Below, one piece after another: positions 52,230 through 61,468 of a stretch of 64,000 bases of DNA (position 1 is its first letter; the number at the start of each line of letters is the position of its first letter). The notes beneath the pieces were generated by a model. The model worked only from the letters and a program-made list of their open reading frames with translations. It was not told where the DNA came from and did no database searches. The stretch lies in NCBI RefSeq assembly GCF_003336745.1, contig NZ_QGMX01000001.1, positions 62,001 to 126,000 of the forward strand, in the 5' to 3' direction. Made by a program: the position numbers and the translations under genes. The stretch is from Thermus caldifontis (GTDB taxonomy: Bacteria > Deinococcota > Deinococci > Deinococcales > Thermaceae).

Positions 52230-53555
52230 CTAGCGCCCGAGGAAGAAAAGCTCTAAAAGCCTGAGAAGGGCTAGGGTACCCCGCTCAAAGTCCTGGATGC
52301 GGATGTGCTCGTTGGGGCTGTGTACCCGGCTACCCGGATACCCCACCCCCAGGCCCACCGCCGGAGCCTTGAGGTGGTGGAGGAAGGGGTGCATGGGACC
52401 GGACCCTGCCATGTTGGGATAGAGGACGGCCCTCTCCCCAAAGGCCTCCTCCAGGGCCCTCTTGGCCAGGTTCACGAAGGGATGGGAAAGATCCGAACGG
52501 GCGGGATGCTCCCCTTTCTCCAGGACCACCACCTCCACGTCGTGGAAGCCCTGGGCCTCCAAATGCCGCCTCAAAAGCCCAGGGATCTCCTCCGGGTCCT
52601 GATCCGGCACCAGGCGGAAGTCCAGCTTGGCCAAGGCCTCTGCGGGCAACACCGTCTTGGAACCCGGGCCACCGTAGCCTGAGTGAAAACCATTCATGTT
52701 GACGCAGGGCTCGGCATAAAGCCGCTGGTTGAACTCCAGGTTCCTGGCTCCACCCAAAAAATCCCGCACGCCAAAGGCCTCCTTTAGGGCCTCGGATTCG
52801 TCGGGGATCTCCGCCAGCACCTCCATCTCCTTGGGGGTTAGAGGGCGGACCCGATGGTAAAACCCCGGAATGAGGACCCTTCCCTCCTCGTCCCTAAGGC
52901 TGGCCACGGCCCGGCTTAGGCGGTAGATGGGGTTCTCCACCACCGCCCCGTAGGAAGAGTGCAGGTCAAAGGCTGCCGTGCGCACCCGAAGCTCCAGGGC
53001 CACGATCCCCTTAAGCCCCGCATAGAGGTAAGGACGCCCCTTGGCGTCCACCCCACCCGCCTCCCACACCATGGCCTCTGCCGCCAAGAGGTCCTTCTTG
53101 TCCCTCACGTAATCCCCCAGGTGGGGGCTTCCCACCTCCTCCTCCCCCTCCACCACGAACTTCACCCGGGGTAGGAAACCGTGCTTCTTCTGGAATAGGC
53201 TTAGGGCCACCACCCGGGCCACCAGCTCCCCCTTGTCGTCGTGGGTACCCCGGCCATACCAAGCACCCTCCCGTTCCACCAGGCGAAAGGGCTCCGTTTC
53301 CCAGAGTTCCAGGGGATCCGGAGGCTGTACATCGTAGTGATTGTAAAATAGGAGCGCCTTATCCCCCTCGCCTCCTTCAGCAAACACCACCGGGGGGCCG
53401 TAGCCGTGGTGTAGCTCCGCCCTTAGGCCCAACCCCCCCAATACCTCCGCCACCCTAGCCGCACCCGCCTCGAGGGCCCTTCCCTCTGCGCTCACCGTGG
53501 GCAGGGCCACGAGCTCCGCCAAAAGCGCCCTAGCCTCCTCCAAAAACGGCCCCAT
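52230..53555 (-). CDS. M20-family metallopeptidase (dipeptidase)
   Basis: 441 residues of the M20/M25/M40 family with two zinc ions. NHYDVQPPDPLELWE near residue 71 holds the first ligands, GRGTHDDKGELVA near 101 the bridging aspartate, and FVVEGEEEVGSP near 135 the catalytic glutamate. A dimerisation domain follows. The VQPPDP and W...EPF context resembles carnosinase-type dipeptidases. The start shares a 17-bp gap with divergent mglB. Confidence 0.88.
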   Translation of the reverse strand: MGPFLEEARALLAELVALPTVSAEGRALEAGAARVAEVLGGLGLRAELHHGYGPPVVFAEGGEGDKALLFYNHYDVQPPDPLELWETEPFRLVEREGAWYGRGTHDDKGELVARVVALSLFQKKHGFLPRVKFVVEGEEEVGSPHLGDYVRDKKDLLAAEAMVWEAGGVDAKGRPYLYAGLKGIVALELRVRTAAFDLHSSYGAVVENPIYRLSRAVASLRDEEGRVLIPGFYHRVRPLTPKEMEVLAEIPDESEALKEAFGVRDFLGGARNLEFNQRLYAEPCVNMNGFHSGYGGPGSKTVLPAEALAKLDFRLVPDQDPEEIPGLLRRHLEAQGFHDVEVVVLEKGEHPARSDLSHPFVNLAKRALEEAFGERAVLYPNMAGSGPMHPFLHHLKAPAVGLGVGYPGSRVHSPNEHIRIQDFERGTLALLRLLELFFLGR

Positions 53556-53557
53556 GA

Positions 53558-53570
53558 TAAACTGAGCATA
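53558..53570. promoter_or_regulatory. Two interlocked divergent -10 boxes in a 17-bp gap
   Basis: Plus strand: TAAACT (53558-53563), 9 nt, ATG of mglB at 53573. Minus strand: TATGCT (53565-53570), 9 nt, ATG of the peptidase at 53555. The two boxes nearly abut, each within the other's transcribed start region, so only one polymerase could use the site at a time. Confidence 0.6.
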
Positions 53571-53572
53571 CT

Positions 53573-54064
53573 ATGGTGGAACCCTCCTTGGTCCTCTATG
53601 GGGCCCTGTACCAGCGGGCCATGGACGTGCTACAGGAAACCCTGCAGGAAACCGGGGCCCGTTATGCCCTCTTTGTAGACCGTAAGGGATTCGTTCTGGC
53701 CCACAAGGAAGCCCTATGGGCCCCCAAGCCCCCTCCTTTGGACTCCCTGGCCACCCTGGTGGCAGGTAACGCCGCCGCCACCCAGGCCCTGGCCAAACTG
53801 TTGGGCGAGGCCCGTTTCCAGGAAGTGGTGCACCAGGGGGAACGCATGGGGCTTTACGTGGACGAAGCCGGCGAGTTTGCCCTTTTGGTCTTGGTCTTTG
53901 ACGAAAACGCTCCCTTGGGAAAGGTAAAGCTTCACGGCAAGCGGGCTGCGGAAACCTTAGCCCGCCTAGCCGAGGAAGCCCTTGCCAACCCACCCAAGCT
54001 GAACCTGGACACCCAGTACCGCGAGGAAGCCAAGGCCCTCTTGGACGAACTCTTGGGCAACTAG
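53573..54064 (+). CDS. mglB: MglB, Roadblock/LC7 GTPase-activating protein
   Basis: 163-residue roadblock-domain protein, partner and GAP of MglA in polarity control. [16 protein letters not shown] near residue 31 and [18 protein letters not shown] near 62 are typical of the fold, as is [18 protein letters not shown] near 93. Ends with a helical tail. mglA follows after 1 nt, the standard pair. In Thermus, the pair is connected with type IV pilus-based motility. Confidence 0.92.
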   Translation: MVEPSLVLYGALYQRAMDVLQETLQETGARYALFVDRKGFVLAHKEALWAPKPPPLDSLATLVAGNAAATQALAKLLGEARFQEVVHQGERMGLYVDEAGEFALLVLVFDENAPLGKVKLHGKRAAETLARLAEEALANPPKLNLDTQYREEAKALLDELLGN

Positions 54065-54065
54065 T

Positions 54066-54653
54066 ATGAGCACCATCAACTTCGCCAACCGCGAGATCAA
54101 CTTCAAAATCGTCTACTACGGCCCAGGGCTTTCCGGCAAGACCACGAATCTGAAGTGGATCTACAGCAAAATCCCCGAGGGGCGCAAGGGGGAAATGGTC
54201 TCCCTGGCCACCGAGGATGAACGCACCCTTTTCTTTGACTTCCTGCCCTTGGACTTGGGCGAGGTCAAGGGCTTCAAGACCCGGTTCCACCTGTACACGG
54301 TGCCCGGCCAGGTGTTCTACAACGCTAGCCGCAAGCTCATCCTAAGGGGCGTGGACGGCATCGTCTTCGTGGCGGATTCCGCTCCCAACCGCCTTCGGGC
54401 CAATGCCGAGAGCATGCGCAACATGCGGGAGAACCTAGCCGAGTATGGCCTAAAGGTGGACGATGTCCCCGTGGTGCTTCAGGTAAACAAGCGGGACCTG
54501 CCCGATGCTTTGCCCGTGGAGATGGTACAGGCGGTGGTGGACCCGGAGGGCCGCTTTCCGGTGTTCGAAGCGGTGGCCACCGAGGGAAAGGGGGTATTTG
54601 AAACCTTAAAGGAAGTGAGCCGCAGGGTCTTGGCCAGGGTGGGTAGCACCTAG
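54066..54653 (+). CDS. mglA: MglA, Ras-like polarity GTPase
   Basis: 195-residue small GTPase. P-loop [14 protein letters not shown] near residues 17-30, the switch II region reads [12 protein letters not shown] near 80 (no usual DXXG aspartate, a feature of MglA), and the base-recognising VNKRD is near 140. MglA-GTP marks a cell pole and MglB stimulates hydrolysis. A strong terminator closes this two-gene operon. Confidence 0.95.
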   Translation: MSTINFANREINFKIVYYGPGLSGKTTNLKWIYSKIPEGRKGEMVSLATEDERTLFFDFLPLDLGEVKGFKTRFHLYTVPGQVFYNASRKLILRGVDGIVFVADSAPNRLRANAESMRNMRENLAEYGLKVDDVPVVLQVNKRDLPDALPVEMVQAVVDPEGRFPVFEAVATEGKGVFETLKEVSRRVLARVGST

Positions 54654-54669
54654 GTGCTGTCCTTGCTGG

Positions 54670-54703
54670 GGGCGAGGTTGAGTACCTCGCCCTAATCTTT
54701 TTT
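54670..54703 (+). terminator. Rho-independent terminator of mglBA
   Basis: A 9-bp perfect stem GGGCGAGGT / ACCTCGCCC with TGAGT loop, followed by TAATC and six T. The clearest intrinsic terminator in the window. Confidence 0.93.
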
Positions 54704-54805
54704 GCAGCTATCTATAAGCAAACATCCGCAGTGGGGTTCTCCCTCTCATCTAATGGAAGGGACAAATGTACTTCACCTTTTTCTCAGCCTTGCACTAACA
54801 TGGGC

Positions 54806-54817
54806 GCCGTATACGGC
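54806..54817. promoter_or_regulatory. Palindrome upstream of the ba3 oxidase operon
   Basis: GCCGTATACGGC, a perfect 12-bp palindrome, lies 25 bp before cbaD; a partial copy (CGGCA...TGCCG) follows directly. TTCACC (54773-54778) and TAACAT (54797-54802), 18 bp apart, may be the promoter, which would place the palindrome at the transcript start, as expected for an operator or an mRNA 5' hairpin. Confidence 0.45.
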
Positions 54818-54842
54818 AACCTGCCGTAAAGGGAGGAAGGGT

Positions 54843-54947
54843 ATGGAGGAAAAACCGGTGGGCGCCATGGGAGTGATAGTGGTTCTTACCCTCACCATCC
54901 TGGTCCTCTGGCTGGGGGTATACGCCATCTTCTTCTCCAGGGGGTAG
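54843..54947 (+). CDS. cbaD: Cytochrome ba3 oxidase subunit IIa
   Basis: 34 residues with a single membrane helix (GVIVVLTLTILVLWLGVYAI), matching in length and pattern the subunit IIa that supplies the helix missing from subunit II in the Thermus ba3 oxidase. It has a GGGAGG site at the right distance, and the next gene starts 3 nt later. The longer open frame from 54702 has no support. Confidence 0.92.
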   Translation: MEEKPVGAMGVIVVLTLTILVLWLGVYAIFFSRG

Positions 54948-54950
54948 GGT

Positions 54951-55457
54951 ATGGTGGACGAGCACAAGGCCCACAAGGCAATCCTGGCTTACGAGAAGGG
55001 GTGGCTGGCCTTCTCCTTGGTCATGCTGGTGGTCTTCATCGCCCTCATCGCCTACACCCTGGCCACCCACACCGCCGGGGTCATCCCCGCCGGAAAGCTG
55101 GAAAGGGTCAACCCGGCCACGGTGCGCACGGAAGGTCCTTGGTCCGATCCTGCGCAGGCGGTGGTGCAGACCGGCCCCAACCAGTACACGGTTTATGCCC
55201 TGGCCTTCGCCTATGGATACCAGCCCAACCCCATAGAGGTACCCAAAGGAGCCGAGATCGTCTTCAAGATCACCAGCCCCGATGTCATCCACGGCTTCCA
55301 CGTGGAAGGCACCAACATCAACGTAGAAGTCCTTCCAGGGGAGGTTTCCACGGTGCGGTACACCTTCAACAAAGCTGGCGAGTACCGCATCATCTGCAAC
55401 CAGTACTGCGGCATCGGCCACCAGATCATGTTCGGCAAGATCGTGGTAAAGGAGTGA
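54951..55457 (+). CDS. cbaB: Cytochrome ba3 oxidase subunit II (CuA)
   Basis: 168 residues: one N-terminal membrane helix (GWLAFSLVMLVVFIALIAY) and a periplasmic cupredoxin domain. The CuA ligands are complete: histidine in DVIHGFHVEG near residue 114, then CNQYCGIGHQIM near 149, giving C-X3-C-X3-H-X2-M. It receives electrons from cytochrome c552 and passes them to subunit I. Followed by cbaA after 3 nt. Confidence 0.97.
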   Translation: MVDEHKAHKAILAYEKGWLAFSLVMLVVFIALIAYTLATHTAGVIPAGKLERVNPATVRTEGPWSDPAQAVVQTGPNQYTVYALAFAYGYQPNPIEVPKGAEIVFKITSPDVIHGFHVEGTNINVEVLPGEVSTVRYTFNKAGEYRIICNQYCGIGHQIMFGKIVVKE

Positions 55458-55460
55458 ACC

Positions 55461-57161
55461 ATGGCGGTGCGGATGTCGGACATTAGCCGGGTCTACGAGG
55501 CCTATCCGGAAAAGAAGGCCACCCTCTACTTCCTGGTCTTGGGCTTCATCGCCGTCATCATCGGAAGCCTTTTCGGCCCCTTCCAGGCCCTGAACTACGG
55601 GAACGTGGATGCCTACCCGTTGCTCAAGCGCCTGCTGCCCTTCGTCCAGTCCTACTACCAGGGCCTCACCCTGCACGGGGTGCTGAACGCCATCGTCTTC
55701 ACCCAGCTCTTCGCCCAGGCCATCATGGTGTATCTGCCCGCCAGGGAGCTGAACCTGCGCCCCAACATGGGGCTCATGTGGCTTTCCTGGTGGATGGCCT
55801 TTATCGGTTTGGTGGTGGCCGCTTTGCCCCTTTTGGCCAATGAGGCCACCGTCCTTTACACCTTCTATCCCCCCCTCCAAGGCCACTGGGCCTTCTACCT
55901 GGGGGCCAGCATCTTTGTCCTCTCCAGCTGGGTGAGCATCTACCTCGTCCTGGACCTTTGGCGGCGCTGGAAGGCGCAAAACCCTGGGAAGGTGACCCCT
56001 TTGGTCACCTACATGGCGGTGGTCTTCTGGCTCATGTGGCTTATCGCCTCCATTGGCCTGGTCCTGGAGGCGGTGCTCTTCCTCCTGCCCTGGTCCTTTG
56101 GCCTCCTCAAGGGGGTTGACCCCCTGATCGCCCGTACCCTCTTCTGGTGGACGGGCCACCCCATCGTTTACTTCTGGCTCCTTCCCGCTTACGCCATCAT
56201 CTATACCGTGCTTCCTAAGCAGGCAGGGGGCAAGCTGGTCTCCGACCCCATGGCCCGCTTGGCCTTCTTGCTCTTTCTCCTCCTTTCCACCCCGGTGGGG
56301 TTCCACCACCAGTTCGCCGACCCCGGCATCGACCCCACCTGGAAGATGATCCACTCCATCCTCACCATGTTTGTGGCCGTTCCCAGCCTGATGACCGCCT
56401 TTACCATCGCGGCCAGCCTGGAGTTTGCGGGCAGGATGCGGGGGGGTAAAGGCCTCTTCGGCTGGATCACGGCCCTGCCCTGGGGTAATCCCGCCTTCGT
56501 GGCCCCGGTGCTGGGCCTCATCGGCTTCATCCCAGGCGGAGCGGGGGGCCTGGTGAACGCCAGCTTCACCCTGGACTACGTGGTCCACAACACGGTGTGG
56601 ATCCCTGGGCACTTCCACCTGCAGGTGGCAAGCCTAGTAACCCTCACGGGTATGGGGTCCTTATGGTGGTTGATTCCCAACCTCACCGGCAAGCCCATCA
56701 GCGATGGGCAAAGGCGGCTGGGGTTGGCGGTGGTCTGGCTTTGGTTCATCGGCATGATGCTCATGGCCCTGGGGCTCCACTGGCAGGGGCTTCTTAACGT
56801 GCCGCGGCGGGCCTACATCGCCGACCCCACGGTCCGGGACGCCGGTGCTTACGCCCATAGCGCCTTGCCCATGGTCTTCAACATCCTGGCGGGCATCATC
56901 CTGCTGGTGGCCCTTCTCCTCTTCATCTACGGCCTCTTCAGCGTCCTTCTGGGCCGGGAGCGTAGGGCAGAGCTGGCCGAGGCCCCGGTGCCCTTCGCCG
57001 AGGTCATCTCTGGCCCCGAGGACCGCCCCCTGGTGCAGGCCATGGACCGCATCGGCTTCTGGTTCCTGGTGGCGGTGATCCTGGTGGTGCTTGCCTACGG
57101 GCCCACCCTGGTGCAGCTTTTCAGCAACCTGAACCCGGTACCCGGCATGCGCCTCTGGTAG
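55461..57161 (+). CDS. cbaA: Cytochrome ba3 oxidase subunit I
   Basis: 566 residues and about 13 membrane helices, the B-type haem-copper oxidase core. Haem b ligand in LTLHGVLNAIVFTQ near residue 72. CuB histidine and cross-linked tyrosine in WWTGHPIVYFWLLPAYA near 233-237, the histidine pair in GFHHQFADPG near 282, and haem ligands in WIPGHFHLQVAS near 384-386. It lacks the D-channel residues of A-type oxidases, as expected. High oxygen affinity fits use at low oxygen. Confidence 0.97.
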   Translation: MAVRMSDISRVYEAYPEKKATLYFLVLGFIAVIIGSLFGPFQALNYGNVDAYPLLKRLLPFVQSYYQGLTLHGVLNAIVFTQLFAQAIMVYLPARELNLRPNMGLMWLSWWMAFIGLVVAALPLLANEATVLYTFYPPLQGHWAFYLGASIFVLSSWVSIYLVLDLWRRWKAQNPGKVTPLVTYMAVVFWLMWLIASIGLVLEAVLFLLPWSFGLLKGVDPLIARTLFWWTGHPIVYFWLLPAYAIIYTVLPKQAGGKLVSDPMARLAFLLFLLLSTPVGFHHQFADPGIDPTWKMIHSILTMFVAVPSLMTAFTIAASLEFAGRMRGGKGLFGWITALPWGNPAFVAPVLGLIGFIPGGAGGLVNASFTLDYVVHNTVWIPGHFHLQVASLVTLTGMGSLWWLIPNLTGKPISDGQRRLGLAVVWLWFIGMMLMALGLHWQGLLNVPRRAYIADPTVRDAGAYAHSALPMVFNILAGIILLVALLLFIYGLFSVLLGRERRAELAEAPVPFAEVISGPEDRPLVQAMDRIGFWFLVAVILVVLAYGPTLVQLFSNLNPVPGMRLW

Positions 57162-57182
57162 CCGGGCCGCACGGGTAGGCAG

Positions 57183-57209
57183 GGGCCGGGCCTTCCGGCC
57201 CTTGACCTT
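57183..57209 (+). terminator. Probable terminator of the cba operon
   Basis: A 7-bp stem GGGCCGG / CCGGCCC with a 5-nt loop, then TTGACCTTTT. It lies 21 bp after the cbaA stop. The U-tract is interrupted, so some read-through into the next gene is likely. Confidence 0.6.
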
Positions 57210-57236
57210 TTCTGGGTAAAAGGAAAGGCTATAGGG

Positions 57237-57716
57237 GTGGGCTTCATCCCCTCGCCCGGACTCCCTTGGATAGCGGGTCTTTCCCTCCTCCCCTTCTTCC
57301 TTCAGTTTCTGGGGCTGGGCCTCGAGGGGGTCCTGGGCCAAGGCCTATGCGGCAGCGCCCTAGGGGTGTCGGAGCTGGAGGCCGTAAAGTACGGCCTGGT
57401 GAGCGAGTATTACCTCTACGGACAGCTTTTCCTGGCCCTCTTGGCCCTAAAGGTCACCTACGCCCTGGTCCTGATGGCCCTCCGCTTGATGTATCCTGAA
57501 AAAGACCCGCCCTTTGCCCCTCTGGTCTGGAAGGTGGGCGTGGGGCTTTCCCTGGTCCTCCTCCTCCTTTTCCTCACCACCCGCACGCTACCGCTACCCT
57601 TCAGCACCCCTTTGGGCCCCGCCCTCCTCTCCCCTGCCCCCTTGGATCCCCTCTCGGTGGTGATGGTTCTGCCCGAGCCCCTCCTGCTGGGTCTTTACCT
57701 CCGCTTCCGACCATGA
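57237..57716 (+). CDS. Integral membrane protein of unknown function next to the ba3 oxidase
   Basis: 159 residues, GTG start, with about four hydrophobic segments (WIAGLSLLPFFLQFLGLGL; LYGQLFLALLALKVTYALVLM; VGVGLSLVLLLLFLTT; SVVMVLPEPLLLGLYL). No recognised family. It follows the oxidase operon after a leaky-looking terminator and overlaps the MFS gene by 4 nt. It might be an assembly or accessory protein of the oxidase, but nothing in its sequence shows that. Confidence 0.65.
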   Translation: MGFIPSPGLPWIAGLSLLPFFLQFLGLGLEGVLGQGLCGSALGVSELEAVKYGLVSEYYLYGQLFLALLALKVTYALVLMALRLMYPEKDPPFAPLVWKVGVGLSLVLLLLFLTTRTLPLPFSTPLGPALLSPAPLDPLSVVMVLPEPLLLGLYLRFRP

Positions 57717-58867
57717 AGCTTCCTCTTCAGGTATACCTGTTGGGCCTTGTCAGCTTCCTCATGGACGTGGCCAGCGAGATGGTCTATCCCCTCCTACCCC
57801 TTTTTCTGACCAGCCTAGGGGCGGGCGCAGGGGTACTGGGCCTGGTGGAGGGCATGGCCGAGGCCACGGCCAGCCTCTTCAAGGTGGTGGGCGGAAGGAT
57901 TTCCGACCGGTTGGGCCGAAGAAAACCCTTACTCCTCCTGGGATATGGGTTGCCCGCCTTCCTGAGACCCATTTTGGCCCTAGCCCAAAGCCCCGCCCAT
58001 GTGCTCCTTTACCGTTTCCTGGACCGCACCGGTAAGGGCTTGCGCACCGCACCCCGTGATGCCTTACTGGCGGAGAGCGTGGACCAGGGTACCTTTGGCC
58101 GGGCCTACGGCCTGCACCGGGGCCTGGACACCCTGGGAGCCACCGTGGGCCCCTTCTTGGCCTTTCTCCTCCTACCCCACCTGGGAATCCGGGGCGTGTT
58201 TTGGGCGTCGGCTATCCCTGCTTTTCTGGCCTTTATGGCCCTCTTTTGGGTACGGGAGGCCAAGGCCCCACGGGCCAGGACCCCCCTACCCCCCCTCCGC
58301 CTCACCTACCTGGGTACCCTTCCCGTCCCCTACCGCCGGTTTCTCCTGGTCTCCGGCGTCTTCGCCTTGGCCCTCTCCTCCAATGCCTTTCTGCTCCTCC
58401 GCCTGAAGGAGCTGGGTCTAACCCAGGAGGCCGTGACCCTGGCCTACACGGGCTACAACCTTCTCTACGCTCTTTTGGCCTACCCTCTGGGTAGCCTGGC
58501 GGACCGGGTGGGCTTAAGGCAGGTGGTGGCATGGGGGTTTGGCCTCTACGCCCTGGTGTATTTAGGCTTTGCCCTGGCAAAAACCGCCCTCGCAGGTGTG
58601 GCCCTGCTACTCCTCTATGCCCTTTATTCGGCTGCCTTTGAGGGAGCCAGCCGGGCCTATCTGGCCACCTTGGTACCCCAGGAAACGAAGGCCACAGCCA
58701 TCGGACTCTACCACACGGTGGTGGGGGTTTTGCTCTTACCGGCCAGCGTGATCTTTGGCTTTCTTTGGCAAAGCTACGGGCCCGGGCTGGCCTTCGGCGT
58801 GGGAGCGGGCCTGGCCCTTTTGGCCCTCACCCTCTTCCTGCTTGACGGAAAGAGGAGGAGGCCCTAA
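57713..58867 (+). CDS. MFS transporter
   Basis: 384 residues, about 12 membrane helices. The conserved loop 2-3 motif appears as [20 protein letters not shown] near residue 60, and [20 protein letters not shown] near 103 is typical of a branch of MFS proteins that follows respiratory genes. [18 protein letters not shown] in the second half is its repeat. The substrate is unknown. Copper import for the oxidase is a possibility by context only. Translationally coupled to the preceding gene. Confidence 0.85.
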   Translation: MKLPLQVYLLGLVSFLMDVASEMVYPLLPLFLTSLGAGAGVLGLVEGMAEATASLFKVVGGRISDRLGRRKPLLLLGYGLPAFLRPILALAQSPAHVLLYRFLDRTGKGLRTAPRDALLAESVDQGTFGRAYGLHRGLDTLGATVGPFLAFLLLPHLGIRGVFWASAIPAFLAFMALFWVREAKAPRARTPLPPLRLTYLGTLPVPYRRFLLVSGVFALALSSNAFLLLRLKELGLTQEAVTLAYTGYNLLYALLAYPLGSLADRVGLRQVVAWGFGLYALVYLGFALAKTALAGVALLLLYALYSAAFEGASRAYLATLVPQETKATAIGLYHTVVGVLLLPASVIFGFLWQSYGPGLAFGVGAGLALLALTLFLLDGKRRRP

Positions 58868-58938
58868 CCTGGAGGAGGTCCTTCGGGACCTCGAGGAGGA
58901 AGGGGCCAAAAGCGCTTTCCCCCCTGACGGAGGTAAAG
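58868..58938 (+). promoter_or_regulatory. rpsO leader with UUCG hairpin, probable S15 autoregulatory site
   Basis: The 71-nt region before rpsO holds a perfect 7-bp hairpin GAGGTCC-TTCG-GGACCTC (58875-58892) closed by a stable UUCG tetraloop, then purine-rich sequence pairing potential, and a GGAGG site before the ATG. S15 of T. thermophilus is known to repress its own mRNA through a leader that mimics its 16S rRNA three-way junction; this hairpin is a good candidate arm. Confidence 0.65.
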
Positions 58939-59208
58939 ATGCCCATCAGCAAAGAGGAGAAGCAAAAGGTCATAGAGGAGTTCGCCCGCTTCCCCGGGGA
59001 CACGGGGAGCACCGAGGTGCAGGTGGCCTTGCTCACCTTGCGCATCAACCGGCTATCCGAGCACCTCAAGGTCCACAAGCACGACCACCACTCCCACCGC
59101 GGTCTTTTGATGATGGTGGGAAAGAGGCGTAGGCTTCTTCGCTACCTGGAGCGGGAAGACCCCGAGCGCTACCAGGCCCTGGTTGAGAAACTGGGCCTGA
59201 GGAAGTAA
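58939..59208 (+). CDS. rpsO: 30S ribosomal protein S15
   Basis: 89 residues, the usual length. [19 protein letters not shown] near residue 17 and the RNA-binding loop [20 protein letters not shown] near 45-64 are diagnostic. It binds the central domain of 16S rRNA early in 30S assembly. rpsO-pnp order is conserved in bacteria. Confidence 0.98.
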   Translation: MPISKEEKQKVIEEFARFPGDTGSTEVQVALLTLRINRLSEHLKVHKHDHHSHRGLLMMVGKRRRLLRYLEREDPERYQALVEKLGLRK

Positions 59209-59226
59209 ACTGGTATCCAGGTCGGG

Positions 59227-59251
59227 GGCGGGGCCTTAGGGCTCCGCCTTT
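59227..59251 (+). terminator. Hairpin between rpsO and pnp
   Basis: A 9-bp stem GGCGGGGCC / GGCTCCGCC (one G-T pair) with TTAG loop and a TTT tail. Either a partial terminator or, as in other bacteria, an RNA-processing hairpin between these two genes. Confidence 0.65.
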
Positions 59252-59266
59252 CGCTTGAGGACAACT

Positions 59267-61411
59267 ATGGCAGAAGCCACAACCAACACCCCCATGGCTA
59301 AGCGGTACGAAACCCAGGTGGCCGGCCGCCTCCTGGTCCTAGAGACGGGCAAATACGCCAAGCAGGCTTCCGGCTCGGTCCTGGTACGCTATGGCGACAC
59401 CGTGGTCTTGGCCACGGCCCAGGCCTCGGAGGAACCCATCGAGGCAGACTTTCTCCCCCTCACCGTGGAGTTTGAGGAGCGGCACTACGCCGTGGGCAAG
59501 ATCCCGGGAAGCTTCATGCGCCGGGAGGGCCGGCCGGGGGAGAAGGCCATCCTCTCCGCCCGCATGACGGATAGGCCCATCCGCCCCCTCTTCCCCAAGG
59601 GGTTCCGCCACGAGGTGCAGGTGATCGTCACCGTGCTCTCCGCCGACCAGAAGAACCCCCCGGACATCCTGGGGCCCACGGCGGCCAGCGCCGCCCTCAT
59701 GCTTTCGGACATCCCCTGGGAGGGCCCGGTGGCCGCGGTTAGGGTGGGCCTCATCGGAGGGCAGTTCGTCTTGAACCCCACCCTAAAGGAGCATGAGGAA
59801 AGCGCCCTGGACCTGGTGGTGGCGGGTAGCCGGGACGCCATCCTCATGGTGGAGGCCGGGGCCCAGGAGGTGGACGAGGAGACCTTGGTCCAGGCCTTGG
59901 AGTTCGCCCACCGGGAGATGCAACCCATCCTGGACCTGCAGGAGGAGATGGCCCGGACCCTGGGCAAACCCAAAATGGCCTGGAATCCCCCCGAAAGCCT
60001 CAGCGAGGAGGAAAAGGAAGCCTTCTACCGCTTGAGCTTGGAACGGGGGCTTTCCGCGGTGCTCCAGACCGCCAGCAAGGGGGAAAGGAGCCGGGCCCTC
60101 GAGGCCTTCGCCGAAAGCCTCATCGCCGAGGCCTTGCCCAAAGGGGAGGACGGCACCCCGGACGAGGGCAGGAAGCCCCTTTACGAAAGCGCCTTTGACG
60201 AGGTGGTGCGCAAGGAGCTCAGGCGGCTCGTGCTGGAGGAAGGCAAGCGGGCGGATGGCCGCACCCCCAAGGACCTCCGGCCCATCTGGATCGAGGTGGA
60301 CGTCCTCCCCCGCGCCCATGGCTCCGCCGTCTTCACCCGGGGGGAAACCCAGGTCCTGGGCACCGTCACCCTGGGCACGGGCCGGGACGAGCAGATCATC
60401 GACGACCTGGGGATTGACGAGACGGAAAAGTTTCTGGTGCACTACAACTTCCCCCCCTTCTCCACTGGGGAGGTGAAGCGCCTTAGGGGGGTTTCCCGCC
60501 GCGAGGTAGGCCACGGCAACCTGGCCAAACGAGCCCTTAAGGCTGTCTTACCCCCTGAGGAGGCCTTCCCCTACACCATCCGGGTGGTGGGGGATGTGCT
60601 GGAGTCCAACGGCAGTAGCTCCATGGCCACGGTCTGCGCTGGATGCTTGGCCCTCATGGATGCCGGGGTGCCCCTAAGGGCCCCCGTGGCCGGGGTGGCC
60701 ATGGGCCTGGTGTGGGAGGGGGACCGGGCGGTGATCCTCACCGACATCCTGGGGCTGGAGGATGCCCTTGGGGACATGGACTTCAAGGTGGCGGGGACCC
60801 GGAAAGGGGTCACGGCGCTGCAGATGGACAACAAGGTGGGCGGCCTTCCCCGGGAGGTGCTCAAAGAAGCCCTCATGCAGGCCCGGGAGGCCCGCATGCA
60901 GATCCTGGACCTCATGGAAAGCGTCCTTCCCGCTCCGCGCCCCGAGCTCAAGCCCTTCGCCCCCCGCATCCTCTCCCTGAAGGTGCCCGTGGAGAAGATC
61001 GGCTTGGTCATCGGGCCTGGCGGGAAGAATGTGCGGGCCCTCGAGGAGCTGGGTGTGGAAGTGGACATTGAAGAGGACGGGACGGTGCGCATCTACTCCA
61101 GCGACATGGAGGCTGCAAAGAAGGCCAAAAAGCGCATAGAGGAGCTCACCATGGAGGCCAAGGTGGGCGAGATCTACGAGGGCACCGTGACCAAGATCAC
61201 CCCCTTTGGTGCCTTCATCAGCCTCTTCCCCGGGACCGAGGGCCTCTTGCACATCAGCCAGATCGCCCCAGGACGCGTGGAGCGGGTGGAGGACCACCTG
61301 AAGGTGGGGGATGTCATCAAGGTCAAGGTGCACCGCATTGACGAAAGGGGCAAGATCGACCTGATCCGCCCCGAGCTGGAGGGCAAGATTCCCCCCAGGC
61401 GGCGCAGCTAG
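59267..61411 (+). CDS. pnp: Polynucleotide phosphorylase
   Basis: 3'-5' phosphorolytic exoribonuclease, 714 residues. Two RNase PH domains ([20 protein letters not shown] near residue 80; second one with [12 protein letters not shown] [15 protein letters not shown] near 355 and [11 protein letters not shown] near 450), then a KH domain ([16 protein letters not shown] near 582) and an S1 domain ([15 protein letters not shown] near 645). The ATG at 59267 has GAGG 6 nt upstream; the in-frame TTG at 59255 is less likely. Confidence 0.97.
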   Translation: MAEATTNTPMAKRYETQVAGRLLVLETGKYAKQASGSVLVRYGDTVVLATAQASEEPIEADFLPLTVEFEERHYAVGKIPGSFMRREGRPGEKAILSARMTDRPIRPLFPKGFRHEVQVIVTVLSADQKNPPDILGPTAASAALMLSDIPWEGPVAAVRVGLIGGQFVLNPTLKEHEESALDLVVAGSRDAILMVEAGAQEVDEETLVQALEFAHREMQPILDLQEEMARTLGKPKMAWNPPESLSEEEKEAFYRLSLERGLSAVLQTASKGERSRALEAFAESLIAEALPKGEDGTPDEGRKPLYESAFDEVVRKELRRLVLEEGKRADGRTPKDLRPIWIEVDVLPRAHGSAVFTRGETQVLGTVTLGTGRDEQIIDDLGIDETEKFLVHYNFPPFSTGEVKRLRGVSRREVGHGNLAKRALKAVLPPEEAFPYTIRVVGDVLESNGSSSMATVCAGCLALMDAGVPLRAPVAGVAMGLVWEGDRAVILTDILGLEDALGDMDFKVAGTRKGVTALQMDNKVGGLPREVLKEALMQAREARMQILDLMESVLPAPRPELKPFAPRILSLKVPVEKIGLVIGPGGKNVRALEELGVEVDIEEDGTVRIYSSDMEAAKKAKKRIEELTMEAKVGEIYEGTVTKITPFGAFISLFPGTEGLLHISQIAPGRVERVEDHLKVGDVIKVKVHRIDERGKIDLIRPELEGKIPPRRRS

Positions 61412-61468
61412 CCCTGGGGGGTTCTCCTTAGGGTAAGGTCCCGGCCTAGCCGGGAAGATGGGAGGTTT

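Noticed and set aside
54795-56618. 607-codon minus-strand open frame opposite the ba3 oxidase genes
   Set aside because: Shadow frame of high-GC coding DNA; the product is low-complexity (Gly/Asp/His/Gln rich) and the plus strand encodes well-identified oxidase subunits.
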